In this document: piece by piece, positions 17,266 to 26,242 of the stretch
Layout of the letters: every line of letters starts with the position of its first letter
Position numbering within the stretch: the stretch's first letter is position 1
Assembly: GCA_030748495.1 (NCBI GenBank)
Contig: JASMLX010000036.1
Span: 1-53,634, forward strand
DNA: 53,634 bases
Direction of reading: 5' to 3'
Source: Candidatus Poribacteria bacterium
GTDB lineage: Bacteria; Poribacteria; WGA-4E; UBA9662
Program-made: the position numbers and the translations under genes
The notes under the pieces: model-generated
The model's input: the letters and a program-made list of their open reading frames with translations, nothing else
The model's database searches: none
What the model was told of the DNA's origin: nothing

Positions 17266-18534
17266 ATGTTTAACAGTGCCCAGCGACTAACTCGGTTCAC
17301 TTTTTTCAGCCTCTGGATTGTCTTTTTCTTGGCACAAACCGGTGTCCTGCAGATCGATTTTCAGCACCTGCTTGACCAGGCACAAATTGCCTTACAGCAG
17401 GAAAATTGGGAGCAATCCTTATCTCTCTACAGACGCGTTGTCGAATCTGATTCAGAATCCGTTTCGGCCTGGATTGGTGTGGGCGTTTCGCTATCTCACC
17501 TGGAGCGCAATTCTGAAGCGATAGTATCGCTTGAAAGAGCGATTGAATTAGCACCAGAGGATGCGCGGATCCAGGGGGTATTAGCCCGAACCTATTTCAA
17601 AAACCGGCAGTACGATCAGGCAGATGAATGGTATCAAAAAGCCATTAAACTGCATCCTACGTCCGCACCGGTCTCCTGGTATCTAGATCTCGGCTTAATC
17701 GAGATGCATCGTGGCCACTTTGAGCAAGCCCGCCGCTACTATCTTGTGGCAGTCCAGTTGCATCCAAAATCCGTGGTCGTTTACCAAAATTTAGGACTCC
17801 TTTTATTAAATCAGAATCGGTTTGATGAAGCCGATGCCTGTTTCTATACAGCATTAACAGTTGAACCAGAGATTGGGTCGGCCTTGTTTGGGCGAGGTGA
17901 AGTGGCTTTCAAAAGGGGCGACTACAGCCAGGCCGTAGACTTTTATCGGCAAGCCATCCAACAGGAGCCAACTGTTTCCGAATACTATTACGCATTAGCA
18001 CAAGCACTGCTGAGGGCTGGAAAGATGGCTGAAGGAAAAGCCTCTTTAGCCCAAGCCAAACGACTGAAAGCGAAACTGCTACGGCAGGAGGCACACCAGG
18101 CGGCCCGTAAAAAAGATTGGCTTCAGGTTGCCCTCGTGCTCCGACAAGCTATCGAACGAGATCCGACCTACGTTGATGCGGTTGAAGACCTGGCCTATTT
18201 ACAGGTTCAACAAGGTGAGTTGGCAGAAGCAGAATCGACCTTGAATGCTGTGCTTAGGCTGGTCACGGATTGGGCACCCGGGTACTGGCAACGGGGTGAT
18301 GTTAGATACCAGCAGAAAAAATATGAGCAGGCTGAGGAGGACCTGCGTCGTGCGATAGAATTAGCGCCATCGGCCGCTCCACCCAGGTTCTCGCTAGCAC
18401 AACTGTTGTTCGATCAGCAGGAGGCTTCTTTACCTGAAGCCGAGAACTTAGCAGAGTCAGCTTATCAACTCGACCCTCAACCAAAGTACAATGAACTGTT
18501 GCAGCAAATACGGAGAACACGAGATCATCGCTAA
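17266..18534 (+). CDS. TPR-repeat protein with N-terminal signal or anchor segment
   Basis: A 422-residue protein. Residues about 7-27 are hydrophobic (FFSLWIVFFLAQTGVLQI) and look like a signal peptide or anchor. The rest is built of about nine or ten tetratricopeptide repeats of 34 residues, with typical pairs such as AWIGVGVSLSHLERNSEAI, YQNLGLLLLNQNRFDEA and LFGRGEVAFKRGDYSQAV. TPR arrays serve as protein-interaction scaffolds. No catalytic domain is present. It lies 131 bp downstream of the lipoprotein gene and may share its transcript. No ribosome-binding site is obvious. Confidence 0.88.
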   Translation: MFNSAQRLTRFTFFSLWIVFFLAQTGVLQIDFQHLLDQAQIALQQENWEQSLSLYRRVVESDSESVSAWIGVGVSLSHLERNSEAIVSLERAIELAPEDARIQGVLARTYFKNRQYDQADEWYQKAIKLHPTSAPVSWYLDLGLIEMHRGHFEQARRYYLVAVQLHPKSVVVYQNLGLLLLNQNRFDEADACFYTALTVEPEIGSALFGRGEVAFKRGDYSQAVDFYRQAIQQEPTVSEYYYALAQALLRAGKMAEGKASLAQAKRLKAKLLRQEAHQAARKKDWLQVALVLRQAIERDPTYVDAVEDLAYLQVQQGELAEAESTLNAVLRLVTDWAPGYWQRGDVRYQQKKYEQAEEDLRRAIELAPSAAPPRFSLAQLLFDQQEASLPEAENLAESAYQLDPQPKYNELLQQIRRTRDHR

Positions 18535-18819
18535 ACTGAGACAAACCGAACCGTACTCCTCCAAACATTTTGGTACTAGCAGCTAATTCTGGCTCTCAAA
18601 GGCGTTAATAATTAAAGGTAAAGTATTGATAAATCTCCAGGTGGGGCAAGAACCGTACAAAAACGATAGTGGTCTAGGTGTAACTGCAAGCCAAACCTGT
18701 AGTCGCTCGTCTGAACTTGATCGTAATTTCCACCGACGACGACCTTTCGAACCTAACCTAATTCCTTCATGTTGCCTGCTGCCTCGATTTATTCAATCGT
18801 CACCCTAACACACACCTAA

Positions 18820-19087
18820 TCAATTCTGTTTCGGAGTCATCTCTCGCAAGGCGGTTTCTAAATTCAACTTTCAGAGATCGCTCTCTAAGATTTTGAAGAC
18901 CTGTTCTCTGGAGGGTACTTCCGCTTTCTCTCCTTCTGTAATTGCATTTACGAGTTGAATTCAGGACGCAATATCTTTGATAATTCTGGTGAGTACATCG
19001 TAGAATGGGTCTTTTTGCTCTTGGTAAGTAATCCATCGGAAAAGATACCACACGGCTAAATCTTTCGTAACCCCAAAGGCTTGGGCC
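18820..19087 (-). pseudogene. Unidentified decayed coding remnant
   Basis: One minus-strand frame is protein-like across about 90 codons but is cut by two stops: AQAFGVTKDLAVWYLFRWIT, QEQKDPFYDVLTRIIKDIA, then IQLVNAITEGEKAEVPSREQ, FKILESDL and LNLETALREMTPKQN. The amphipathic pattern and low stop density suggest a real former gene. I do not recognise the family. It sits upstream of the kinase gene in the opposite orientation; nothing else was recognised between 18535 and 19209. Confidence 0.35.
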
Positions 19088-19209
19088 GACGGCAAGCGCT
19101 ACGCAATCAACCGCTACTGTAGCTCTGTATCTGATCTTCCCTATAATTTGAACCAAATGACCAAGTCGTATATGATGGAGTAATCGTAATTTAATAGACG
19201 AACTAAAAA

Positions 19210-20157
19210 ATGACGATCAAAACACCATTTTCACCACGTGATTTGTCCGGTATTTTTGTCCGTTACGATTTGGGTGCCTATATTCAATCAGAGGCAACGA
19301 AACAGGGTACTGTCCAAACCAATCTTTTCGTGCAGACAACCCTAGGGAAGTACGTCTTCAGGTATTACGAAAATCGATCAAAAGAATCAGTACTGTTTGA
19401 GAGTCACCTGCTGGAGTATCTAACGAGGCACCACTACCCGTGCCCAACTCCAATTAAAAATAGAGAGGGCGCCCATGTCGGCATATACCAACATAAACCG
19501 TATATGATCTTTGAATTTGTGGAAGGTCGGTATATCGATTGTCCAACCCTTTATCACCAACAGCAACTGATCCGACAGATAGCAGTGCTACAAAAACTGA
19601 CGGAGAATTACCATTCGCCCTATATACTGCATCGCTGGAATTATGATGTCGATCTGTGTTTGGCTTTGGCTGAAGAAGAGGCCACAAAGTCTAACACCAA
19701 AAATACCGACCAAAAACTGGTTTGGTTAGCACATCAGTTGACCAGGCTGAATCTTCCTCCGTTATTACCTAAAAGCATCTGCCATTGTGACCTGCACTTT
19801 TCAAATATTCTTTTTCAGGCGGACGAATTTGCCGCCTTGATTGATTTTGATGATGCCAACTACACGTTTTCGCAGTTCGACCTGGTGGGGTTGATGGAGT
19901 ATTGGGCCTGGCCGCATCAGGCCGGACAACTCGACATGACACAAGCCCGCAATATAGTCCAGGAATATATGAAGCATCGTCCTTTAACTATTGTTGAACA
20001 AGAACATCTGTATGATGTATATAAGTTAAGTATTCTAATTGATTGTGTCTGGTTTTTCAGTCGTGGGACGGTTGACGATTTCTACGAGAAGCGAAAGATC
20101 GACTTTTTGACCGGCTTGGGACGACAACAATTCTTCACACAAATCTTCTCTAATTGA
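19210..20157 (+). CDS. Homoserine-kinase-II/APH-fold small-molecule phosphotransferase
   Basis: A 315-residue cytoplasmic kinase-fold protein of the aminoglycoside phosphotransferase superfamily. The catalytic loop ICHCDLHFSN supplies Asp194 and Asn199, and the metal-binding motif LIDFDDANY lies about 20 residues further on, as in ThrB2-type homoserine kinases and choline/ethanolamine kinases. The N-lobe has TNLFVQTTLGKYVFRYY, with a candidate ATP-binding lysine. Substrate cannot be read from sequence; homoserine, a hydroxylated amine or a sugar are options. The stop is 19 bp before the next gene, so the two are likely co-transcribed. Confidence 0.8.
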   Translation: MTIKTPFSPRDLSGIFVRYDLGAYIQSEATKQGTVQTNLFVQTTLGKYVFRYYENRSKESVLFESHLLEYLTRHHYPCPTPIKNREGAHVGIYQHKPYMIFEFVEGRYIDCPTLYHQQQLIRQIAVLQKLTENYHSPYILHRWNYDVDLCLALAEEEATKSNTKNTDQKLVWLAHQLTRLNLPPLLPKSICHCDLHFSNILFQADEFAALIDFDDANYTFSQFDLVGLMEYWAWPHQAGQLDMTQARNIVQEYMKHRPLTIVEQEHLYDVYKLSILIDCVWFFSRGTVDDFYEKRKIDFLTGLGRQQFFTQIFSN

Positions 20158-20176
20158 GACCCATAAACGAATTTTT

Positions 20177-21343
20177 ATGCTCAGACAATTTTCAAATGGA
20201 CCTAAAAATCACTTCTTCGGCTACTACGGCATTAATCCGTGGGATCAAAGCCGAACTTACCATTTAGCGCTTGAAACCGATTTTCATGACTCTGTGCCGA
20301 CGATAACCGATATTGCCAAAGTTGGTGTCGTTCATCGGGAAACCGGTGACTTCATCCCATTGGCCTCCACTTCAGCTTTTAATCTGCAACAGGGAAGCAT
20401 GATGCACTGGATCAACGTCGGTTTGGAGGAGGAATTCACCTACAACGACTGGGAGGGTGATCGATTGGTTTCCCGTGCCATTAATCCGGAGACTCGCGCC
20501 AGCCGCACAATTGAAGGCGCCGTCGCTGCCGTCTCCTTGTCCACGCCCTATGCCATCGGTTTGAACTTCGCTCGCATGTCAGTTTGCCGAGAAGTTGTCG
20601 GGTACGCCAACCGAATCGACCCAGTGTCATGGACGGCAGTCCCTGCTGAAGATGGGTTGTTTCTGATCGACTTGCGTGACGGATCCGCCGAATTGGTGCT
20701 ATCCGTTGCAACCGTCATCGACCAATCGAATTTGGTTGCTTCAGAGTGTGGCCTCACCTGGTTTAACCATGTGATGTTTAATCCTTCTGGTAGTCGCATC
20801 TTCTTTTTCTGCCGATCGCGTCCGGCTGATGCTTCTACCATAGCCGGCTTTCAGACCTCACTATGGACGGTCAATCCCGATGGAACCGACCTGCAGTGTC
20901 AGATTCCTTTCGGCCATAAAATTTCACATTTTGCCTGGCGAGACGACCAACGAATGCTGATGTCGACCAGCATACTGGACAGGATGCAATTCATCGAATT
21001 CACCGACAATAAACACGATTTTGAACCGGTTGGTGACGGGAAGTTGCCGAAAGACGGTCATGCCTGCTATTCCCCCGACGGCCGATGGTTAGTCTGTGAC
21101 ACCTATCCCGACCGGCACACCCGAGCCTCGACCTTGATGCTATATCACCTGGCCACGGGAGAGAAGATTGTAATCGGCAGTTCGTTTGCCGAACCGAAAT
21201 TTACAGGTGCCGTCCGTTGCGACCTACACCCTCGCTGGTCGCCTGACGGAAAAAGCGTTACGATTGATTCGGTTGACCGGGGCGACCGACAGATCTATAT
21301 GGCTGACCTTAGCCAAAGTGAGTCCTTTCTGCGACTGAGTTAA
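20177..21343 (+). CDS. Putative beta-propeller protein (oligogalacturonate-lyase/TolB-like)
   Basis: A 388-residue protein without signal peptide. It contains recurrent propeller-blade strands: MFNPSGSRIFFFCRS, LWTVNPDGTDL, CYSPDGRWLVCDTYPD and HPRWSPDGKSVTIDSVDRG, the last two of the W/Y-SPDG type found in TolB, DPP-IV and PL22 oligogalacturonate lyases. The opening GPKNHFFGYYGINPWD is also reminiscent of predicted members of this group. A lyase acting on uronic-acid oligomers is possible but the catalytic histidines were not established. It follows the APH-fold kinase by 19 bp. Confidence 0.6.
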   Translation: MLRQFSNGPKNHFFGYYGINPWDQSRTYHLALETDFHDSVPTITDIAKVGVVHRETGDFIPLASTSAFNLQQGSMMHWINVGLEEEFTYNDWEGDRLVSRAINPETRASRTIEGAVAAVSLSTPYAIGLNFARMSVCREVVGYANRIDPVSWTAVPAEDGLFLIDLRDGSAELVLSVATVIDQSNLVASECGLTWFNHVMFNPSGSRIFFFCRSRPADASTIAGFQTSLWTVNPDGTDLQCQIPFGHKISHFAWRDDQRMLMSTSILDRMQFIEFTDNKHDFEPVGDGKLPKDGHACYSPDGRWLVCDTYPDRHTRASTLMLYHLATGEKIVIGSSFAEPKFTGAVRCDLHPRWSPDGKSVTIDSVDRGDRQIYMADLSQSESFLRLS

Positions 21344-21566
21344 ATCCGTACTCAATTTTGTGCCTTTAATGTCATAGCGTCGAATTTAGCTTGTATTTCA
21401 GCATCTATAGTTCCTTGTTTGGCCTTCGCTATCTAGCATTGGGCTCTTATGCCGATTAAATTTTCGGATAAGGTGAAGGGGTTTAACATAAGATGTTTTT
21501 AAGGGCCGGATTTTGAAGCTAAAACCCAATTACTGCAAATTGCCGTGACTATGTTAATTCATAATT

Positions 21567-21590
21567 CATAGTCAACGGCCATTGACTATG
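21567..21590. terminator. Hairpin between convergent genes
   Basis: A perfect 8-bp dyad, CATAGTCA (21567-21574) and TGACTATG (21583-21590), lies in the 278-bp gap between two convergent genes. No T-run follows on either strand, so it is only a possible terminator. Confidence 0.35.
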
Positions 21591-21621
21591 GTCGGCTGAG
21601 GTTTAGAGGGGATTCTCCGGG

Positions 21622-23595
21622 CTACCAATGTTTAAATGAGTACATCTGATGACCTAGAGCCAAACCCAACAGAGCCCAAATGGTCCCCATCAGGAACTCG
21701 CCCAGCATAGCTCCTAGGAAGATGGGCAATGCGCGTCGGTAAGTACGAACACCCCCGTGCCGTAAAATTAGAAATTTAATCAACCAGGCCAGGAAAACGG
21801 GAAACCACAGTATTTGAAAGTTGCCGTTGGCCGCCAATGGATAGGCAAGTGGGTGAAACGGCCACCAGATCAAACGGAGCCGGCTGATCAGCATGATACT
21901 GGTCAGAATCGCCCCGACCGAAAAGAATCCCATCTTGGTCCAATCGGTTTGGCTTGGAAACAGCAACCAGCGTTGCAGATCGCTGAACGCCTCCTGCCCC
22001 CGCCAGGTGCCGAGACTGCCGTATTTGTAACCGGCATGAAGAAAGGTGATAAAACCGATCAACAGACCGAAAACGGTGGCCAACCACATTAGCCAAAGTA
22101 ACTGGCCAGTGTTCATTCCAGCCTGTTCGGCCATCTTAAACCCCTCCAGTTGGTTGGGCATGGGCTGCGACCGATAATTTCGGGTGAATCCATAAAAGTA
22201 GGCGTAGCCGGTTAGATTTTGGGGGCCGATAGCCCGGGAACCGAAGGCGGCGGTAAGCAGAAAACCTGGGCCGGCTCGATAAAAATCCTGGGTTGGTGTC
22301 CCCAGTTCAGCTCGCATGCGGGTGAAAGCCAGGACATAAGCGCCGTGAATAGCAAAAAAAAGCACGATAGCCCAGGGAGACATACCCGCCTGCATCCAGA
22401 AAACAACAATAACCAAAATGGCCCCCACCAACCCTGTACAGGCGGCGCGATAGCTGATTGGCTCCCTGCTGTTGTCGTATCCCGTCGATGAACGGAAGAA
22501 AACCGAACGCATCACCTGCCACAAGTGTTTCCGCGTCACCCACAAACCGAAAATGGCTAACGTTATATAAGCGCCGGAGGACTGCATGTCAATGTGAGGA
22601 TAGCCCGGAATATGATTAATGCCAACCACGGCACCTCCAATGCGCTGCAGTTTCCAAAAAAGATAGAAGATCCAGCACGAAAAGGACAGATCCAGGGGCA
22701 TGAGGAATCCCAGGCCGATGGCGTAAGGGTTAAGGTGGACTAAGGTAGCCCCCATCGCATTCCACGGTTCTTCTGAAAAAAAAGAACCGATGTTGTGTCG
22801 GATAGGCAAAGCAGGGACATAGGGAAAAAGATGATTCAGACCGTTGAGCAGATCAACCCCTAACCCAAGGCTGAAACCAAGCCACAGCAACCGGGGGCGG
22901 TAAAATCCCGAACGGGTCATTTCCAGCGGTAGCATAGTAACGGGATAGCTCAGTTTTTCGTGCTCAATCCACTGTCTGCGGATAATGACGCTGAACATCA
23001 TCATACCGAAAGCCAAAACGGAAAAAAAGAAGAGCCAGCAGAGAACCGGTTTCAGCCATGCCCTAATATGTTTATCGATGAAAAAGTCTGACGTACCATC
23101 GTAATATCCGGTCAAAGCTTCCAGATCCATCACTGCCAACCAGTCCGGTATAAACCGGAAGAAGAGCGTCTGCCATTCATTCTCAGGCGTGGCAAACCAG
23201 GCCGAATGACCCAGGACACAAAGCGTGGCTTGTAACAAATCGTGGCCACAGACCACACAGGCCAGTGTGACAACCAGATAGATAGTTAAGAGTTCTCCCT
23301 GTTGAAATTGCCAGGCCGGAACGTATCTCTGTAGAAACAGGTTGAGCAAGGAGAAGAACAACAGGGTAGCGACCGCGTTGAAAATGATGGTCATCGTGGT
23401 GGGGTATTGCGTGGTCCACACCGTTTCGGTCTGTATCACCAGATAGACGTTCATCGGTACAGCCAATACGCCAAGCAGGACGGCGCGTAAGGTAAGCGAA
23501 CGGGGGGCCTTCGGCCCAGCGTGTGTTAATCTTTCTTGTGACTTATCAGTTGTTCGCATTTCAATGGAATTTGGCAGGCAGTTGATTCGGTCCAC
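21622..23595 (-). CDS. DUF6785/DUF6784-type polytopic membrane protein (copy 1)
   Basis: A 657-residue protein with about a dozen or more hydrophobic helices. It shares ordered blocks with the protein at 36.9-38.9 kb: LLGVLAVPMNVYLVIQTE, a QGELLTIYLVV-type helix, FATPENEWQTLF, YPVTMLPLEM, EEPWNAMG, LDLSFSCWIFYLFWKL, ARMRAELG and a WWPFHPLAYPLA helix near the end. I associate this architecture with Pfam DUF6785 plus DUF6784; the molecular function is unknown and transport is a guess. GTG at 23595 with AGGTAG upstream is the likely start, with a second option at 23559. It diverges from the secreted tail-protein gene at 23.7 kb. Confidence 0.75.
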   Translation of the reverse strand: MDRINCLPNSIEMRTTDKSQERLTHAGPKAPRSLTLRAVLLGVLAVPMNVYLVIQTETVWTTQYPTTMTIIFNAVATLLFFSLLNLFLQRYVPAWQFQQGELLTIYLVVTLACVVCGHDLLQATLCVLGHSAWFATPENEWQTLFFRFIPDWLAVMDLEALTGYYDGTSDFFIDKHIRAWLKPVLCWLFFFSVLAFGMMMFSVIIRRQWIEHEKLSYPVTMLPLEMTRSGFYRPRLLWLGFSLGLGVDLLNGLNHLFPYVPALPIRHNIGSFFSEEPWNAMGATLVHLNPYAIGLGFLMPLDLSFSCWIFYLFWKLQRIGGAVVGINHIPGYPHIDMQSSGAYITLAIFGLWVTRKHLWQVMRSVFFRSSTGYDNSREPISYRAACTGLVGAILVIVVFWMQAGMSPWAIVLFFAIHGAYVLAFTRMRAELGTPTQDFYRAGPGFLLTAAFGSRAIGPQNLTGYAYFYGFTRNYRSQPMPNQLEGFKMAEQAGMNTGQLLWLMWLATVFGLLIGFITFLHAGYKYGSLGTWRGQEAFSDLQRWLLFPSQTDWTKMGFFSVGAILTSIMLISRLRLIWWPFHPLAYPLAANGNFQILWFPVFLAWLIKFLILRHGGVRTYRRALPIFLGAMLGEFLMGTIWALLGLALGHQMYSFKHW

Positions 23596-23662
23596 CTACC
23601 TTGACAGAGTATTATATCCGTGTTACATTGCCGCCGCTATTGTTTGGATTTATGTTGACATG

Positions 23663-23684
23663 TTGGCAAAAAGAAATATGCCAA
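23663..23684. promoter_or_regulatory. Inverted repeat TTGGCA-N10-TGCCAA, candidate operator
   Basis: The perfect 6-bp dyad lies between divergent genes, three bases after a TTGACA at 23655-23660. Its position relative to that -35-like element would allow a repressor to block transcription of the plus-strand gene. The -10 element is weak, so the promoter is uncertain. Confidence 0.35.
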
Positions 23685-23740
23685 CTGTTTCAAACAGGTC
23701 TCACCACAAACTGTAACACATATTGGAGGAGAAGATGTAC

Positions 23741-24445
23741 ATGAGAGTATTTTCCGTTATGGCGGTTTTTGTGATGACATCGGTATTATGCTTGGCTGAT
23801 GTCGAAGTACCGGTGAAATTCGAAGCTAAGGATTTGGCAGATTTAGGGGACTTTCATGGTAATGGTGGTCCACCGAAAGGAAATCCTGATTGGGGCTTTT
23901 GGGGGGCGAGAGAACCAATTGTAACACCAGAATGGGTTGTATTTCCCGTCAAAGGCAAATATACATTCATTATTGAAGCTAAAAGTCATCAATTCGATAA
24001 AGAGAATGATACCAAAAACGGTGTCTTCGCTGAGGTTGATCTCCGGGCTCGGGTCCACGGACTAAACAGCGTCAAAAAGTTGGCTAAAACCAAAGCTGCG
24101 CAGCAGAAAGGCGAATTGTTGGTGCTACATACACGTATACGTGCTGACGCAGACAAAGACGAATGGTTCGCGGAAGAATTAGAGGCTGGTTATGTCGATC
24201 CAGAGAATAAGGTCGCCATTGACGACGACAAGAAAACGGGCATAATCGAGTTTAAGCAAGGAATGAAAGCTCAGTTAGCAATTTGGTTTACCAACGACGA
24301 ATGGGACCCAGATAAAAAGCCAAAAGCCTGGGATCGCAATTTAACCGTTAAGTCATTCGAGATTCTACTTCCACCCGAGGCCCGGCCAGTCGATGCTCAA
24401 GGCAAACTGGCTACCCGATGGAGTAAGATCAAGGCTGATCGTTAA
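23741..24445 (+). CDS. Secreted protein of unknown function with LATxWxxIK C-terminal tail
   Basis: The best start is ATG 23741, nine bases after GGAGGAG; ATG 23735 is also possible but sits very close to it. A signal peptide follows (VFSVMAVFVMTSVLCLAD). The roughly 215-residue mature part is beta-rich, with EWVVFPVKGKYTFIIEAKSH and AQLAIWFTNDEWDP, and looks like a jelly-roll or carbohydrate-binding-like domain, but I do not recognise a named family. The last residues VDAQGKLATRWSKIKADR match tails in three other secreted proteins of the window. A hairpin terminator follows. Confidence 0.75.
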   Translation: MRVFSVMAVFVMTSVLCLADVEVPVKFEAKDLADLGDFHGNGGPPKGNPDWGFWGAREPIVTPEWVVFPVKGKYTFIIEAKSHQFDKENDTKNGVFAEVDLRARVHGLNSVKKLAKTKAAQQKGELLVLHTRIRADADKDEWFAEELEAGYVDPENKVAIDDDKKTGIIEFKQGMKAQLAIWFTNDEWDPDKKPKAWDRNLTVKSFEILLPPEARPVDAQGKLATRWSKIKADR

Positions 24446-24484
24446 TCCGTTAAATCCTTTAATTTACATAAAAAGACCGAAACA

Positions 24485-24517
24485 AGCCCCTGATTTATCG
24501 AAAGATGATAAGGGGCT
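24485..24517. terminator. Bidirectional hairpin terminator between convergent genes
   Basis: AGCCCCT (24485-24491) pairs with AGGGGCT (24511-24517), extended by inner ATC/GAT pairs around a GAAA loop. The plus-strand side is followed by a T-rich stretch. It sits exactly between the stop of one gene at 24445 and the stop of the convergent gene at 24521. Confidence 0.7.
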
Positions 24518-24520
24518 CTC

Positions 24521-26188
24521 TTATTCTACTCTCTGTTCTATAATGGTCAAGTATTGCCCGGATTTGACGGCAATTCTGGTTTCAACCTCTCCAGTTGGCC
24601 ACAGAATTTCGATGCGATCTACAATTTCAGCATCTCCCAAGCCGAACAACAACCGGAGATCGCTACCGGAAGCATAACTGCCTCCCCCGGCCACCTCCTG
24701 CATCTGCTGCTGTTTTCCAACCGTTAGCCTGACCCGGGCACCGATGGCCGACCGGTTACTCGTCTTCCCAACCAATTTCAGACCGATCCAGTTCTGGTCT
24801 TGACCCACCCTGTTTTCCAGCAGGACAGGTCGGTCATCTGTATTTAAAATTAACAAATCGGTGTCTCCGTCATTATCGTAGTCGCCGAAGGCTGTTCCAC
24901 GACTCGATCTGTTGAAACTGATGCCCAAGTCGAGGAGATCAAAACAACCATCTCCCCGGTTGCGGAACAGAAAATTGGGTTGATGGTAGGTACTAGTGAG
25001 ATCAAATTGGGCAACATTGAGCAGCAGATGACCGTTAGCCACAAATAGATCCAGCCATCCATCGTTGTCGTAATCGAAAAAATCGGTTCCCCAACCGACC
25101 ATTGGATAACTGACAGGACCGGTCAGAGTAGTGTAAGAGGCATCTGAAAAAAGACCGTTCCCATCGTTGCGATAGAGCGTGTTGACCTGGTCCTGGTAGT
25201 TGGTAACGATCAGGTCCAGCCAGCCGTCATTGTCGTAGTCGCCAAAACTGGTGCCCATCCCGCCCTGTACTTCTCCGTCCTCGCTGAACCCAACTCCGGC
25301 TAGTAAGGTAACATCCGAAAAGGTACCATCCCCATTATTACGATAGAGAAAATTACGCGTGTCATCATTAGCAATATAGATGTCCGGATCACCGTCGTTG
25401 TCGATATCTCCACAAGCGATACCGAGCCCTTTACCATTTGGATTTAAAACACCTGCATGGGACGTCACATCGGTGAATGTCCCGTCGCCGTTATTTTGAT
25501 ATAGCATATCGGAGGCAGCGGGATATTCACTGGGACCGCAGTCAGGACGCAGTTGATCCCCACAATTCTTGTGATCTGTAAGTTGAAAGTCGAGATAGTT
25601 GACCACGTAAAGATCCAGATCACTGTCCCGGTCATAATCAAGAAAAGCGCAACTGGTGCTCCAGGAGGAACACTCAACTCCAGCCGCCCGGGTCCGGTCA
25701 GTGAAACTGCCGTCGCCACTATTCCGGTACAGTGTATTCCGCTGAAAGTTGGTGACGTATAAGTCGATCCAACCATCATTGTCGTAATCTCCCACACCGC
25801 AACCGATACTGTAACCAGTATCACCAACGCCGGCAGTTTGAGTGACATTGGTGAACGACCCATCACCGTTGTTCCGATATAACGCATTCATTACCAATTC
25901 GTTTTTCCACTTGATGGTAGTTGATTCGGAAAGGCGATTACCATTGGCCAAATAGAGGTCCAGCAGGTCATCGTTGTTATAATCCAAAAAGGCGCAGCCG
26001 GAAGAGACTGTCTCCAGAATGTATCGTTGGCCACTATTTCCTGGTTGATGACGGAATTGGATGCCGGTTTCAACCGCCCGAAAATAATCGTTGGCGAGGA
26101 TATCTGCTGTATTAAACCACAAAAACAGGCAAAGCTGAAACAGGTAGGTGCAACCGATACGGATACTGGAAGCGAATGCTGGTTTCAC
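24521..26188 (-). CDS. Secreted FG-GAP/VCBS repeat protein with ASPIC/UnbV C-terminal domain
   Basis: A 555-residue protein starting at GTG 26188, with a signal peptide of about 32 residues. Six or more FG-GAP/VCBS repeats follow, each with a calcium-loop motif of the type DYDNDGWLDLFVAN and often a paired YRNNGDGSFTDV segment. These build a beta-propeller of the integrin-alpha type. Residues from about 470 form an ASPIC/UnbV domain: SAIGARVRLTVG, GGGSYASGSD, LLFGLG and ILWPTGEVE. Such proteins are exported; their precise function is not established. The TPR gene lies 54 bp upstream on the same strand, a common pairing. Confidence 0.92.
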   Translation of the reverse strand: MKPAFASSIRIGCTYLFQLCLFLWFNTADILANDYFRAVETGIQFRHQPGNSGQRYILETVSSGCAFLDYNNDDLLDLYLANGNRLSESTTIKWKNELVMNALYRNNGDGSFTNVTQTAGVGDTGYSIGCGVGDYDNDGWIDLYVTNFQRNTLYRNSGDGSFTDRTRAAGVECSSWSTSCAFLDYDRDSDLDLYVVNYLDFQLTDHKNCGDQLRPDCGPSEYPAASDMLYQNNGDGTFTDVTSHAGVLNPNGKGLGIACGDIDNDGDPDIYIANDDTRNFLYRNNGDGTFSDVTLLAGVGFSEDGEVQGGMGTSFGDYDNDGWLDLIVTNYQDQVNTLYRNDGNGLFSDASYTTLTGPVSYPMVGWGTDFFDYDNDGWLDLFVANGHLLLNVAQFDLTSTYHQPNFLFRNRGDGCFDLLDLGISFNRSSRGTAFGDYDNDGDTDLLILNTDDRPVLLENRVGQDQNWIGLKLVGKTSNRSAIGARVRLTVGKQQQMQEVAGGGSYASGSDLRLLFGLGDAEIVDRIEILWPTGEVETRIAVKSGQYLTIIEQRVE

Positions 26189-26242
26189 AGCACAAGTCTA
26201 ATACGAAGGCAACCCTGGCTCGGACGGATTAGCGTGGTTAGC

